A DNA stretch of 64,000 nucleotides from Vitellaria paradoxa. Its lineage: Eukaryota; Streptophyta; Magnoliopsida; Ericales; Sapotaceae. The first letter of the stretch is position 1; every line of letters begins with the position of its first letter. The notes beneath the pieces are model-generated. The model was given only the letters and a program-made list of their open reading frames with translations, searched no databases and was not told where the DNA came from. Location of the stretch: assembly GCA_019916065.1 (NCBI GenBank), contig CM034241.1, forward strand, positions 11,693,223 through 11,757,222, given 5' to 3'. Of this stretch, positions 46,261 through 59,482 are shown piece after piece. The position numbers and the translations under genes are program-made.

Positions 46261-49200
46261 AAAAAAAATGCCATTTGTTTACGCCCCTGGCTCAGGCCAT
46301 GTTTGGGTTCTGCCTTGATAGGTTTAGGCCACTCTAAGACATTCTGCGCAATTGTTGGAAGCTTTTAGGACCTCCTGGGAATTTTTTGGAGAGATTTAGA
46401 CCAATTAGGTGAAAATCAGGTTAAATTGAATTTTTTGAGATCGAGTTATGTTTGTTTTGATATTCCTGCTATAAAACGAGCTGAAACAGAGATAGGAGTA
46501 GCCAATTCTTTTGCTTGACCCCTAAAGGCACCACTAGGATAACTCCTACCATTTTTTGGTGTGACGAATCCAAAAACACCATTGGTGGGACTTCGGGACA
46601 TTTCTATAAATTTATGAAAAATTAACAAATTTTGCAGTTGAAGCTGCAGAGGAACCTCCTAAGGTTTAACTTGGTCAAACCTACCTATGCCATGATCTCA
46701 AGAATCTTACCCTTGATATTGTTGTACAATTTAAAGGCATTTTGACTTCGTTTGGATGCTCAAATTGTGTTTGGTGCACTAGCAATTTCCTTTTCATTAG
46801 TTGGAGCCATTTTTGAGTCGATAGAGCCCGAATAACTTCTGAAGGGTTATTTTTGGCTATTTTGAGCTATGTTCTACTTTCTCTGGCATGTTCTAGAATG
46901 TTATGTCTTCTTTTATATTTATGGGTTTATCTAGGTATTCTAGCTAATATCGGTTTTCGAGTGCATTGGTCGAGGCCATTCTTGACTTCTGAACCAAATT
47001 GACTATTGATTCTAGATTTTGCTTTTTCTGTTGATGTAGAGATCCTCAATTTGATGTTTTGGACATGTTTATGCAATCTGGTGGCCTTCTACTTTGATTT
47101 GAGTATTTAGGTTGAATTTTCCCCAGCTCTAGGGGTATAATTATTATTTTGCTAAATATTTGCTTTTTGTTAAATTCTGGCACCTAACATATTCTACGAT
47201 TAAGATCAGTAGAGCACTATTCAATTAAAAGTATTAAATATTATAAAATTTAAGTAAGGGGCAAAATTAGAGTTTCTACATCGCTTGATAGATATTCTCC
47301 TATTATTTAAAATATTTAAAGCATTTCTCCACTTCAATCGTCCACGTTAAATCCTATAGATAACATCACACATAATGTCTCCATTTGCATTAATAATGAC
47401 CTAAAATAACAAAAGTGATCACTTTTTAACACTTCTTGACTTTATTATATTGATTCATAGTTTTAATCTTTCTAAATTTGCAATTTATATATTTTATTAT
47501 ATCATTTTGACCTATAGGGTTAAAAAAATACGAGCATCCACTTGACTTACTAAAAATCAACCATAATGCTACATGAAGAGATGGAATTCTAAAATGTGGT
47601 CTCAACTATCCTCGCTTAATATAACTTCACCTTAGTAATATATAGGATATTCTCAACTCAGCTGGTGCATGGGAACACTACATCTCAACCTTCTAGGAAC
47701 CGTGACCAGTTGCATAATAGATTTGGATAAGGAGAATATAAGTCAAAATTCTAATATAATTTTCAATAATCTTGGATAACTACTTCACACAATGAGTGTT
47801 ACTATCACGATGAGATTTAAGGGGGAATAACTACTCACCTGGATGTTAATGTGGCAATAATGAGTTGACATTCAAACGATTACACAAGTTTGCCTATAAA
47901 AAGTAATGGAAAGGGAAAGTTAGGTTTTACTTAGCTTTTAAACTTTGTCTTCTGTATTGCTCATACTTCTGTGATTGACTTACTCGTTAGAGCCTTTTTG
48001 GCCGATAGCCCCTACCTCCAGTGGGGGGATTTTTGCTCGGGCCCTTATTCTTTTGCAAGATTAGTCAAAGAAAGGGAAAGAGTTACATGTAAAGTATACA
48101 CGGTATAATTTTATTTCGGTACAATTTCTATGGAAGAATATGTATTGAATGGACAACATTGTCGCTTAATGAAAATTAGGGTTCCTAATTTCTCTATCAG
48201 AACAATACAAGCCAAGCAATGTAACTGTCCCTCAACCCTTCCCTAATGATGAAGATTATATGTGGTCCAGTTTTATTGGTTGGGCCAGCCATTGATCATG
48301 TGAAGTGTTGGGGGTAGTATCAACATCAAAGGGTGGATATGCTATCCTAATCTTTGACCAAGTTCCTAATCCATGACCAAGTTTGGAGCCAAACATAAAA
48401 GAATTCTTGGGGAAAGTATTGGCTTTTTTGTGAAAGCTTCGGTGGGTTGGAGCTTTGTTAGGAATAAGAATTTCCTTTGAATCTACTTTTCCATACCAAA
48501 TCCAAAGTCAAATTTGAGGTGTTTGGATTCTAGGATTGGGACCAAATGTTGTTGTGCAGATGGGATTGTCCCAATCTAGATGTTTAATAACTCAATTTAG
48601 CTGCTGGACCAACTTTAGAACAAAAAATAAAATAAAATAAAATAAACTGGATAAAATTTTCATTCTCTCTCCTTTTTTTTCTTAGTGAAAGAATCAAGAA
48701 CACTTTTTGGGAAAGTTTTCCTTTGTCTATACAATAGTTCTCAAAATTTTGGTTCTCGTTTCGGTGACTTGCGAGGAAAAGCAATGAAGACTTTTGAAAC
48801 AACTTTTTATTTTTTTTCTCCCTCTATTCCGTTAGAATTTTTAAACAAGTAGCTTATGCCACAAAGAACCGGCATGGTATATTATTCTATAATAAAAGTT
48901 TCGTTGTTTGTTTGTTGTAATGCATTTTTTTATTTTTGAAAAATACATTTGTTCATGTTTTTTATGTATTTTTTAGAAAATAATTTACATTAAAATAAAT
49001 AAAATCTTAATGAGTTATAATATAACCTTGTTTTAAAAATTATAGTCTTATGACAATAACCTTATTTGCATAAATTATAGTTTTATAAGTTCACGCTTTC
49101 ACTTGAAATTGATTTTTAACAATTCAAAAAGTACTTTTAAAAGTGTCCCTCAATAAAGGGTTTTTCTTTCTCTTTGGAAACTTCCTTGCATTCAAACACA

Positions 49201-49817
49201 AACAGCTTTTTAATATTTATGGGCTGCGTTTGAAGTATTAGATTTGGTTAATTGTTTTAAAAAATTTTTAATTTTTTTAACTTTCTTCGCACTTAAGAAT
49301 TTTTAATTATTTTCAAATTTATCAAAATTTCTCCAACTTTTATCAAATTTTTTAACTTTTAGAGATTTTTTTTTATTTTCACACTTTTTGAAAAATATAT
49401 CAAACACCCGATAATCTATAATTTATTTACTTTTTTTTTTATTTTTTTACCAAAATTTGACAGTACAAATAAGTACTATCTCTCTCTCTCTCTAAAAATA
49501 AATAATAATGAGAATAATATTTTATTTTTCTTCATATTTTCTATTTTTGCAGGGTTGGGTTTGATAATATATATATATATATATTTGAAAAATAGTATGG
49601 ATTTGAAAAAAAAGAAAGAGCTAGTTTGGTTCTATCAGAAAAAATAAATAAATAAAATCAAGTGTTTATGTCATACATTTAACTTTATCTAATATCTCTT
49701 CAATCAATTGCATAGTTGTCTAGTCATGTAATACCCTATAAACTAATTATAATTTATTATGGGGGGCAAATTTGTTGAAATTGGGTTGAGTTTTGTTTTA
49801 TGAACTTGATTTATTTG

Positions 49818-50801
49818 AGAGCCGTTTGGTAACGTTGTTATTTTTTGTTTGCGTTTATATATTTATATTTTCTATTTATTTTTTATTTTTTTCTGAAATG
49901 AAAACTGAAATTACGTTTGAAAATACAATTTTGTTTACAATTACTAATTTTTTATTTTCATAAAATATTTAATTTTATTTATTTTTTAAAAATTAATAGA
50001 ATTTAATAAATATATTTTATATTAATTTAATTTAATTGTATTATTTATTAAAAACAATTGAATAAAATATAAGTATTATATCATTTAATCTAGTAAATAT
50101 AAAATATATTCATTATAATTCAATTATATTATTTACTAAAAATAATTGAATAAAATATACTTATAACAATTTAAATAATTTAATTATGATATTTATTAAA
50201 AATAATATAATATAATATATTTAATATTAGTTAAATAAAATTTTTTTAAATTAATTATTATAATTATATTAAATTAAATAAATTAATTATAATATTTATT
50301 AAAAATAATTTAATAAGATATATTTATATTAATTAAATTATTTATTAAATTAAATTGAATTAATATATTTTATTATTTATTAAAAATAATTTAATAATGT
50401 ATATTTCCTATTAATTAAATTAACTATTTTAATTTAATTTAATTATTTATTAGAAATAAATTATAATATATATAACATATTAATTTAATTAATTTAATTT
50501 AATTATATTATTTATTAAAAATAATTTTAGTTTAATAAAATATTTGAATAAAATAATTTATTTTAAAATGGTGTGACAAAAATGGACAAAATATTAGAAT
50601 TGACAAAATATTTGTAATAGAAAAAAATAGAGTGAAAATTCTTTTTTTTTTTTCAGTTTACGTTTTTTTGTTTAAATTTTCATTTATTTGAAAATAAAAA
50701 AAATGTAAACAAATTTAACAAACATGTTTTTATTCTTAATTTGCAAAATTTTAAAAATATAAATAGAAAAACAGAAAACAAAAATGTTACCAAACGGAAC
50801 C
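49818..50801 (+). mobile_element. AT-rich MITE-family element in duplication copy 1
   Basis: The ends CCGTTTGGTAACG (left) and TGTTACCAAACGG (right) are inverted repeats. The interior is AATTAATTT-type sequence without coding capacity. It is the same family as 56558-57401 and 16721-17195. The equivalent position in copy 2 (~58383-58420) runs straight through without the element. TIR style resembles hAT MITEs, but an 8-bp target duplication is not visible. Confidence 0.8.
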
Positions 50802-51415
50802 CAAGGTTGTGTTTTTGAGCCTAACCCACAGTCAAACCCAATTCTTCTTCTTTTTGGCAAAGTAACAGGGGATAGAGTGGATTAGGAAAGAGTTCCTTCA
50901 TCAGATTACTTCTTCCAGTACTGGTACTACTTTCTTAAATATCTTGACCTGAGAAGAAAGCTTGAATTTGTTTAAGTTGGAGCATACTTTGTAGTGGTTG
51001 AAGCTAGTAGTAGTGGGAACTTGATGGGTTTTTGTTGTTTCTTCCCTTCTTCTTCAATTTGTATAGGTTATACAGGTAGGTGGATGATCTCTGCCTTTTG
51101 ATTCACCCTCATTACATAGTTAAAAGATGTTCTTACATATATAAACAATCAAGTGTTGCTACAAGAAATGTTTTGGAACTCGGACATTGAGCGAATTAAA
51201 AATATGACTAAGTCAAGTGTTAATAATTTAACCATCGGATCAAGCAGAATTAGACCAAAATGTCATAAATAGATTAAGTATAATAGATAAATAAAATTAA
51301 ATATTAAAATAATTAAAATTACCAAAAAAATCTAAAATTTATTAAATATTTATTCTAGTGTCAATTTTTTCATTTATATATATCTCAAATTAACAAATAC
51401 AATAAGTCGAGATAT

Positions 51416-51604
51416 CTTACCCATTGGATCCATGGCTACAAAATACTTTGGTGAATAACAATCCCCGCCCCACATGACCTTGGACAATTTGAGTGAATAT
51501 AAGCTTCCATGTCTGCTCCCTTTTGGCAAAACCTCAAGATTAAATTTCACTTCACTTTTGTAGGCTAGTAACCCATTGGATATGAGTACCCTAACCATGC
51601 GCAC
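51416..51604 (-). pseudogene. Exon-like open frame, unknown protein (duplication copy 1)
   Basis: The minus strand reads KFNLEVLPKGSRHGSLYSL and then YFVAMDPMGK. The related sequence in copy 2 preserves KFN.E.LPKGS.H.S.YSL and KYF.A.DPMGK, suggesting a once-coding exon. Right after the final AAG, copy 2 has GTACC, a possible splice donor, where copy 1 has ATATC. I do not recognise the family. Copy 1 is open for 76 codons if the frame is extended to 51374. Confidence 0.3.
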
Positions 51605-52004
51605 TATAAAATTACGATGTAACGTTCAGTATTTTATTTTGCTTATTTATTGAAGATTTTGTCTAATTAAATATTTGAATATGAGATTTAGTCCAATTTG
51701 TTAAATATTATTTTATTTTTCTAGGTTGGGTTTAGTCTAGAGTGGTTAATGAGCTTGGAGTTGAGCTTGGGGCCCAACCCTTTTTCTTTTTTATTCATTT
51801 TTTTTCCCTTTCATTCTTCATAACAGCTACAAAGGAGGAAGAGAGAGAAGACAGAGAAAATGAGGGCCGGAGGTCGAAGATAGAGGATCCTTAGTATTTT
51901 TAATGTCATGACTGTTGTGGCGATATTAGATCGTGGTTATTCAGCCCGATATAAGATTTACAAAGGATAGAAGTTTTGGAGCTTCGAGGTTCTCTGCTTT
52001 TCCT

Positions 52005-52005
<1 letters not shown>

Positions 52006-52037
<32 letters not shown>
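52006..52037 (+). repeat. Poly(T) run
   Basis: About 32 consecutive T after a TTCC stretch. Confidence 0.9.
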
Positions 52038-52040
<3 letters not shown>

Positions 52041-52107
52041 GATTTGAGGTAGGTGGGGCGATTTTTATGTTTGTTTTGAGATTATTGGCATGATTTAGAG
52101 TAGTTGG

Positions 52108-52149
<42 letters not shown>

Positions 52150-52197
52150 TGGTTTTGGTTGAGAATGATATATTTGCATATATATATATATATATAT
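52108..52197 (+). repeat. (TA)n/(TG)n compound microsatellites
   Basis: TATATATA followed by about 16 TG units (52116-52148), then a separate (TA)n at 52176-52197. Confidence 0.9.
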
Positions 52198-53054
52198 GTT
52201 TATACATGTATTTCAGTTCGTATATACATCATAAATCTTATTCATCCTTAAGTTTTGTTGCATAATCTTGAAATATTTGCTGCTATTGTTATTTGTTGTT
52301 CCCATTTTTAGACTTGAGATGCTTAGATTTGGCATTGAAAGGGTTGGATCGAGCTCAGGGAAACATGAATCTGCGCTACAAATGACAAGTTATGGGAGCG
52401 TGGGCTTCTTGCTGGGCCTGAGACTAAGGGTTTTGCCCTTAGTTTCATCTCGTGACTCAGAGTGATCTTTTCTACAAGCATCCTACATGGCTTGTGGTGT
52501 CCAGGGTATTCTTAGTATCTTCTTGTGGCTGCCCTTGAGGTTCCTGCAGCATCCAGCGGACTCCCAACACTATAAATGTAGTATGATATGATTCCAAGTG
52601 CGATATAAGTCATCTTAATCTAGGTCTTGATTTATTTAACTTAAACATAATTATTTAGACATGCTTAATAAATTTAAACGTACACATCTTAATGAGATCA
52701 CATCATCAACTAATGTGGCATGTCAAAATTATATCGTACTTGGAAACATATCATACTACATTAAAGTTCTTATGCTCAATTAGATTTATTATAAATAAAT
52801 CATATCTTATTCAACATATGTATAATTTAGCAAAATAAATCTCCAATCTCTTTATCGTGTCCTATTTTTCTCAATCATATAAAATTATGCTTTTAACCAT
52901 ATAAATATGCTCAATAATATATATCAACAAATAACATCATGTTAGTTTTACATAGCATAATAACATTTAACATCTTGTTGTGTTTGAGCAACATCAATTA
53001 TACGTAATTAAACTTCATATAATTAACACAAGGAAATAAACCAAAACAAGCCAA

Positions 53055-53260
53055 GTCGTGTGCATGTAAAAGGTTTCCAGTGCACACCACCCAATCATCA
53101 TGACATTCGTGCGCATGAGGAATAAGGTCCTATGCACACACTACCCCAAACAAACCCAATGCACATGGAGAATAAGTTCTCGTGCGCACACCCGAGACCC
53201 CTTGCTATCGTGCCTAAGACCAAGCTCAACTCGTGCGCATGACTGATCCATGATCAAAAA
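53055..53260. repeat. GTGCGCATG-type degenerate repeats, copy 1
   Basis: GTGTGCATG, GTGCACACC, GTGCGCATGAGGAATAAGGTCC, ATGCACACA, ATGCACATGGAGAATAAG, GTGCGCACACC and GTGCGCATGACTGATCC recur every ~25-40 bp. The matching array in copy 2 is at 60420-60620, and a relative is at 30000-30180. Confidence 0.65.
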
Positions 53261-53281
53261 ATCAGGAAAGGTTTCTAGCCC

Positions 53282-54141
53282 AACTCTGTAATATTTGAGA
53301 AATTTTAAATTTCTATAAATAAATTTTATCTAATTATCTGGCTATTAATATTATTTAAATATATGGCGTTAATTAGAGATTTAGTAAAAATGTAAAATTT
53401 TTACATGCTTAAAAAAAATTCTAGTTAAAATGAAAATTCTATGATAATATGAAATGTAAGTTCTTGGAAATAAACAAGTCCTAACCCATTTATCCCATTC
53501 ATATGACTCAAAGCCATGATCCATGGATATTACTCAAACCCAATAACCTATCTTCTTAACTTGTTTTCATGCCAGATTTGCATAATGAGAATTCAACTCA
53601 TCCATGTGATTCACTCTGTCAAAATTTAAAAAAATTTGAATTCCTCTCATGCTTGTCAGATGAAAAATCTCATACTCTACTCCCCTAACTTTGTAATTTT
53701 CAACATAGCTCACCAATTTTGACAAACTTAATCAAAGTTTGGTGAAAGATGATGGAGGTTGCAGATATGGTTTGGAGAGAAGACAAAATTTTTCCTATAA
53801 ATTGAGAACTTGTGGGAAGCAAATGAAAGCATAGAATTAAAGAAAAAAATTGTGATGAGTTGAGAACACCATAAAACTTAGAATTATTTAAGTTTTGGTG
53901 GTGAATTTAGTAGGAGAAAGAGGTGTTGAAGAGCTTGAAAATTACGGTTCTGGCAATTTTTGGGATTAAATTTCCTCGCAACCATGAAACCAAACACTGG
54001 AAGCTTCATTAAGTTAGAGTAACAAAATCCATTCCAAGATACTATTTATCTCTAAAAAACGTGATTTGATAGCTGAACTCCAAACGCTAAAAAATTATCC
54101 AAACCACACTTTATTTTGTTTTTCGGTACTCCAAACACCTC
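53282..54141. other. Spacer between the two duplication copies
   Basis: About 860 bp of AT-rich DNA with no gene and no clear repeat ends. Confidence 0.5.
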
Positions 54142-56557
54142 CTTAAAATATTCAAAGCATTTGTCTATTTCAATCATATAGCTTAAATCCTATGGATAAT
54201 ATCGCATGCAATTTCTCCGTTTGCATTAATAATGATCTAAAATAACGAAAATGATCGCTTTTTAATACTTCTTGATTCTCGATTTTTATTATATACTTAT
54301 TCTTTGTTTTAATCTTACTAAATTTGTAATTCATATATTCTGTTATATCATTTTGATTTCTGAAGCTAAAAAAATATGACCATCCGCATGACTTATAAAA
54401 ATCGGCCACATAGACCATTGTGGAATGGCTACATGAAGAGATGGAATTCTACCACATGGTCTCAACTATCCTTGCTTAATATAACTTTACCTCAGTAATA
54501 TATAGAATAATCTTAACTTGGCTAGTGTATGGAAACACTCCATCTTAACCTTCTAGAAACCATAATCAGTTGCATAATAGATTTGGATAAGGAGAATATA
54601 AGTCACAATTCTGATATAATTTCCAACAATCTTGGATAACTACTTCACACAATGAGTCTTACAATCACAGTAAGATTTATGAAGGAATAACTACTCACAT
54701 GGATGTTAATGTGGTAATAATAAGTTGGCACTCAAACGATTACACAAGTTGTGCCTATAAAAAAAATTACTAATGAAAAGTGAAAGGTAGGGTTTACTTA
54801 ATTTACAAATTCTCTCTTCTCTATTGTTCATACTCTTGTGATTGACTTACTCATTAGGAGCTCTTTGACCGACATCCCCCACCTCTAGCAAGAATTTTTT
54901 GCTCTGACCCTAATTCTTTTGTAAGGTTAGTCGAGGAGAGAAAAAGAGTTACATATAAAGCACGCACGATATAATTTTATTTTGGTACAATTTCTATGAA
55001 AGAATATGTATTGAATGGACAATATTGTCGCTTAATGGAAATTAGGGTTCCTAATTTCTTAATTAGAATAATACAAACCAAGCGACGTAAGTGTCCCTCA
55101 ACCCCTCCCTAATGATGAAAATTATATGTGGTCTAGTTTTATTGGCTGGGCCAGGTGTTGATCATGTGAAATGTTGTGGGTAGTATCAACATCAGTGGGT
55201 GGATATGACATCTTAATATTTGACCAAGTTCCTAATCCATGACCAAGTTTGGAGCCAAATTAACATAAAAGAATTCTTGGGGGAAGTATCGGCCTTTTTG
55301 TGAAAGCTTCGGTGGGTTGGAGCTTTGTTAGGAATAAGAATTTCCTTTGAATCTACTTTTCCATACCAAATCCAAAGCCAATTTGAGGTGTTTGTATCCT
55401 AGGGTTGGGACCAAATGGTGTTGTGCAGATGGGATTGTCCCAAGTTGGATGTGGAATGGCTCAATTTACGTGCTGGACCAACTTTAGACAGATAAAAAAA
55501 ATGGATAAGGAATCATTTTCATACTTCTTCTTTCTTTATTTTTTCCCCCTTCTTCTAAAATGAAACAATCAATAACACTTCTGGGGAAGTTTTCCTTTAT
55601 ATAATAGTTCTCAAAATTTTTGTTCTCCTTTCGGTGACTTGGGAGGAAAAGCAATGAAGATTTTGGAAACAACCTTTTCTTTTTTTTTTTTTTTTCGTTA
55701 GAATTTTTAAATAACTAGCTTATACCACAGTGATATAATGGTATTATTCTATTATAAAAGTTCGTTTAAGCTTTGTTTGTTTTAATGTAATTTTTTTAAA
55801 TGCATTTTTCATATTTTTATGTATTTTTTAAAAAATAATTTATATTAAAATAAATGAAGTCTACATATCCTAGTTAAAAACTATAGTTATATAACAATAA
55901 CCTTATTTGTATATATTAAGTTCTCGCTTTCATATGAAATTGATTTTTAACAATTCAAAAAAATACATTTAAAAGTGTCCTTCTATGAATGGTTTTCGTA
56001 TTATTTGGAAACTTCCTTGCATGCAAACATAAGTATCTTTTTAATATTTATGGTCGCGTTTAGAGTGTTAAATTTGACTAAAAATTTTTAAATTATTTTT
56101 AAAAAAATCTGTAATTTTTTCAATTTTCCCCACACTTCAAAAATTTTCTTTTTTTTTTTTACTTTTTATCAAAATTTTCTAATATTTAAAACTTTTATTA
56201 ATTTTTAACAAATTTCAACTTTTATAAACTTTTTAGTTTTTTGCACTTTTTAAGGAATACATCAAATATCCATTAATTCAAAATTTTTTTACTTTTTATC
56301 TTTTTATTGACACTCCAAATTGACACTATCTCTCCCTCTTAAAAAAAAAAATAAATAATAATGATAATAATATTTTAGTTTTCTACATATTTTCAATTTT
56401 TGCAGGGCTGGGCCCATAGGGCCGCTAAATGATACCATTTGCAGATGCCACAGCCCATATAGGGTTTAGCCTTCTCAGAGTTACGGGATTTAAATTTGGT
56501 CTTTTCAAATGACTTGTTTCTATGATGTCCCAAAGCCCGAACCAATTTGCAGTATTT

Positions 56558-57401
56558 GGGATCATTTGATAATGCTATCGTTTTTCTACTTATATTTATA
56601 TGTTTATATTTTCTTTTTTTTTGTTGTCATTTTTTTTTCTAAAAATGAAAATTGAAACTGTGTTTGGAAATACAATTTTGTTTATATTTATTAATTTTTT
56701 ATTTTCACAAAATATTTGATTTTATTATTTTTTAAAAAAATTAATTGAATTTATTAAATACATTTTACATTAATTTGATTTAATTATATAATTTATTAGG
56801 AATAATTGAATAAAATATATTTCATAATAATTAAAATAATTTAATTACAATATTTATTAAAAATAATTTAATAAAGTATAATTCATATTAAATAAATTAA
56901 ATTAATTATTAAATTATATTAATTATGATATTTATTAAAAATATTTATATTAATTAAATCATTTATTAAATTAAATTAACATATTTTATTTTATTATTTC
57001 TTAAAAATAATTTAATAATATATATTTCTTATTAATTAAATTAACTAATATAATTTAATTATTTATTAGAAATAAATTAATAATAGATATTACATATTAA
57101 TTTAATTAATTTAATTTAATTATATTATTTTTTAAAATAACTTTAGTTTAATAAATATTTGAATAAAATAATTTATTTAAATATGATGTAACAAAATGGA
57201 TAAAGTATTAGAATTTACAAAATGTTTACAATAGAAAAAATACAAAGTGAAAATATATTTTTTCTGTTTACGTTTTTCTGTTTAAATTTTTATTTTTTTG
57301 GAAACAAAAAAACGTAAACAGATTTAACAAACATATTTCCGTTATTAGTTTACAAAATTTTGAAAATGTAAACAGAAAATGAAACGTTATCAAACGGGAC
57401 C
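56558..57401. mobile_element. AT-rich MITE-family element in duplication copy 2
   Basis: It begins GGGATCATTTGATAATG and ends CGTTATCAAACGGGACC, with imperfect inverted repeats of the same TIR as 49818-50801. The interiors align through TTGTTTATATTTATTAATTTTTTATT and GTTTACGTTTTTCTG-type strings. It sits at a different place in the duplicate than the copy 1 element. Confidence 0.75.
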
Positions 57402-58145
57402 TTAAGATGGCATCTTCTGTTTGCTCTTTTGATGCCAATTTTTAAGCTAGTTTTTTCTTTATTTCTTTCTCTTTCTTTTTTTTTTTTTCAGCTTTTAACG
57501 CAAAGTTAAGAGTGTTTAATTCTCTGTTTGTTTTTTTGTTTTTTTTTTTTTTTTTTTAGGGTTAAAAAGACAAGTAGAAAAATTGAAAAATTAAGATTTT
57601 TCAGTTTTTTTTTTTTCATAGATTTGAAAAGTTTAAAACTTTTATTGACTTTCCAGAAACCAATAATCTTCTTTATCCCCAAAATATCTTATATATAAAA
57701 CTTTTAAAAAATAAATTTATTCACATTTATTTAATAAAGTATATATAAAATTACAAAATTATATTTAAACAAATACATTTTTAATAAATTATAAAATTAA
57801 TTGTTGCCAAAATTTAAAATTACCCTTAAAATTTTGATTTTAACCTTATCGATTACCAAGTATAAATAATAATATACAAATCAATTATAAAAGTAGTATA
57901 ATAATCTTTATATAAAATATACATTTTTTAACTAGTTTAAAACTTATTTTCAACTTACTTTTTTGTTTAAAAACTGGTACCAAATGTACTTTAACTAATG
58001 AAGATATGAAAAAATATGGGTCCGTTTGGATCCTGAATGTACAAAAATTTTCAAATTTCTCCAATCAAATTTAAGGTCATTTTTACATCACATCAACACC
58101 ATCTTTTGGTGTTTTTTTTTTTTTGGCCACTCCAAACACCCCATA
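57402..58145. other. Copy-2-specific AT-rich block
   Basis: T-rich runs (57478-57489, 57539-57559) and a CCACTCCAAACACCCCA end. Absent from copy 1. No gene. Confidence 0.45.
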
Positions 58146-59001
58146 GTTGAAAAATAGTACGGAGTTGAAAAATAAAAATAAAAAGGAGCTAGTTTGGCTC
58201 TATCAGAAAAAAAAAATACATAAATAAATAAAATCAAGTATTATGTTACACATTTAGCTTAATCTAATAACTCTTCAATCAAATGGATCATGATTGCGCA
58301 GTAAACCGTATGCACTAACTATGATTTATTCTGGGGGGCAAAATAGTGGAAATTGGGTTGGGTTTTGGTCTATGAACCTGGTTTGCTTTGTATTTGGGCT
58401 TTCACTTTGTGTTTTTGAGCCTAACCCACATTCAAACCCAATTCTTCTCTTTTTAGCCATGCGAGGGCGGATAGACTGGATTTGGACCGAGTTCCTTCAT
58501 CAGATTCCTTCTTCCAGTACTAGTACTACTTTCTCAAAGATCTTGACCTGAGAAGAAGGCTTGAATTTGTCAAGTTAAGGCACACTTTGTAGTGGTTGAA
58601 GCTAGCAGTAGTGGGAACTTAATGGGTTTTTGTTGTTTCTTCCGTTCTCCTTGTAGGTAGATAGGTAGATCTCTGCCTTTTGATTCACCCTCATTACAAT
58701 AGTTAAAAGATGTTCTTACATGTATGCACAATCAAATTTGGATTGCTATAAGAAATGTTTTCAAATTCAGACTGTTGAGCTAATAAAAAAAAAAAATTAA
58801 GTCAAGGGTTAATGGTTTAACACTCGGATTAAGTGAAATTAAACTGTGATGTCATAAATAGATTAAGTATAATATATAAATAAATTTAAATATTAAAATA
58901 ATTAAAATTACCTAAAAATCTATTATTTATTAAATATTTATTCAAGCATTAATTTTTATCTATAGACATCTCAAATTAACAAATATAGTGGGATGAGGTA
59001 C

Positions 59002-59185
59002 CTTGCCCATTGGATCTGTGGCTATGAAATACTTTAATAAACAACATCCGTCCTATATGACCCTGGTCAATGTGAGTGAATATACGCTTTTGTGTTTACT
59101 TCCTTTTGGCAAAGTCTCAGGATTAAATTTCACCTCACTCTACAGGCTGGTAACCCACTTGAAGTACCCTAACCGTGCATGCTAG
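59002..59185 (-). pseudogene. Exon-like fragment, unknown protein (duplication copy 2, broken)
   Basis: Counterpart of 51416-51604. It keeps LPKGSKHKSVYSL and KYFIATDPMGK, but an in-frame TAG interrupts the middle and the upstream part is frame-shifted. AAG followed by GTACC at its 3' end could be a splice donor. Unrecognised family. Confidence 0.3.
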
Positions 59186-59356
59186 AAAATTGTGGGACTT
59201 TCAACCCAAGAGTATAACATTATCACCATATTTTTGATACCTCCCCATAAAACCAAATTTAATAATCAAATATGTAAAATTAAAAATTAACAGAAATATG
59301 TTACGTATATAAAACAGTAGCATATTCATTTTGTTATAATCTTTATCATTAACTTC

Positions 59357-59436
59357 TGCTTATATATCAACTAGTAATAATCAACCTCACATCACTTGCT
59401 TATATATCAACCAGTAATAATCAACCTCACATCACT
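59357..59436 (+). repeat. Perfect-length 40-bp tandem duplication
   Basis: 59357-59396 and 59397-59436 are identical except for one base (CAACTAG versus CAACCAG). The unit starts TGCTTATATATCAAC. Confidence 0.9.
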
Positions 59437-59482
59437 GAACATCAACTGATAAAAAGAGCGGTATTAAAATCACTTGTCCCAT

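Larger units (their letters stand above)
43579..47189 (-). mobile_element. Probable long LTR (solo), minus strand, ~3.6 kb
   Basis: On the minus strand it starts TGTTAGGTGCCAGAATTT and ends CCAATCGCGACA, with TGT/ACA ends. A TATA box (CTATAAATAAG on the minus strand, 45990-46001) sits ~1.2 kb in. Near its end is TGTCGGGTGGCGACTC, a phrase typical of long plant gypsy LTRs. The interior carries a 55-bp degenerate tandem array, duplicated modules (44250 and 44409) and CATGGCAT micro-repeats. No primer-binding site, coding region or matching 5-bp flanks were found (TCACT versus TATTC), so the exact ends are uncertain. Confidence 0.5.
51619..52569 (+). mobile_element. LTR-like insertion in copy 1 (probable solo LTR)
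   Basis: It starts TGTAACGTTCAGTATTTTATT and ends near GACTCCCAACA. Homology between the two duplicates breaks at its left edge. On the copy 1 side homology resumes at ~52592, opposite 59986. It contains T-rich and (TG)n tracts and a purine-rich GAGAGAAGACAGAGAAAATGAGGG leader-like piece. No coding region; a target duplication is not evident. Confidence 0.5.
47306..53281 (+). repeat. Segmental duplication, copy 1 (~6 kb)
   Basis: Aligns in the same orientation with 54142-60649. Shared landmarks include GCATTAATAATGA (47389), GTTGCATAATAGATTTGGATAAGG (47711), GGGTTCCTAATTTC (48179), GTGAAAGCTTCGGTGGGTTGG (48433), CTGGACCAACTTTAGA (48602), GGTACTACTTTCTTAAATATC (50923) and GTGCGCATGA (53111). 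Divergence is substantial. This copy carries its own MITE (49818-50801) and an LTR insertion (51619-52569) not present in copy 2. No intact gene is contained. Confidence 0.85.

Noticed and set aside
48584..48802. 72-codon minus-strand frame with a relative at 55484-55672
   Set aside because: The similarity covers only the first ~24 codons and follows from the segmental duplication. The rest diverges by frameshift, so there is no sign of protein-level constraint.
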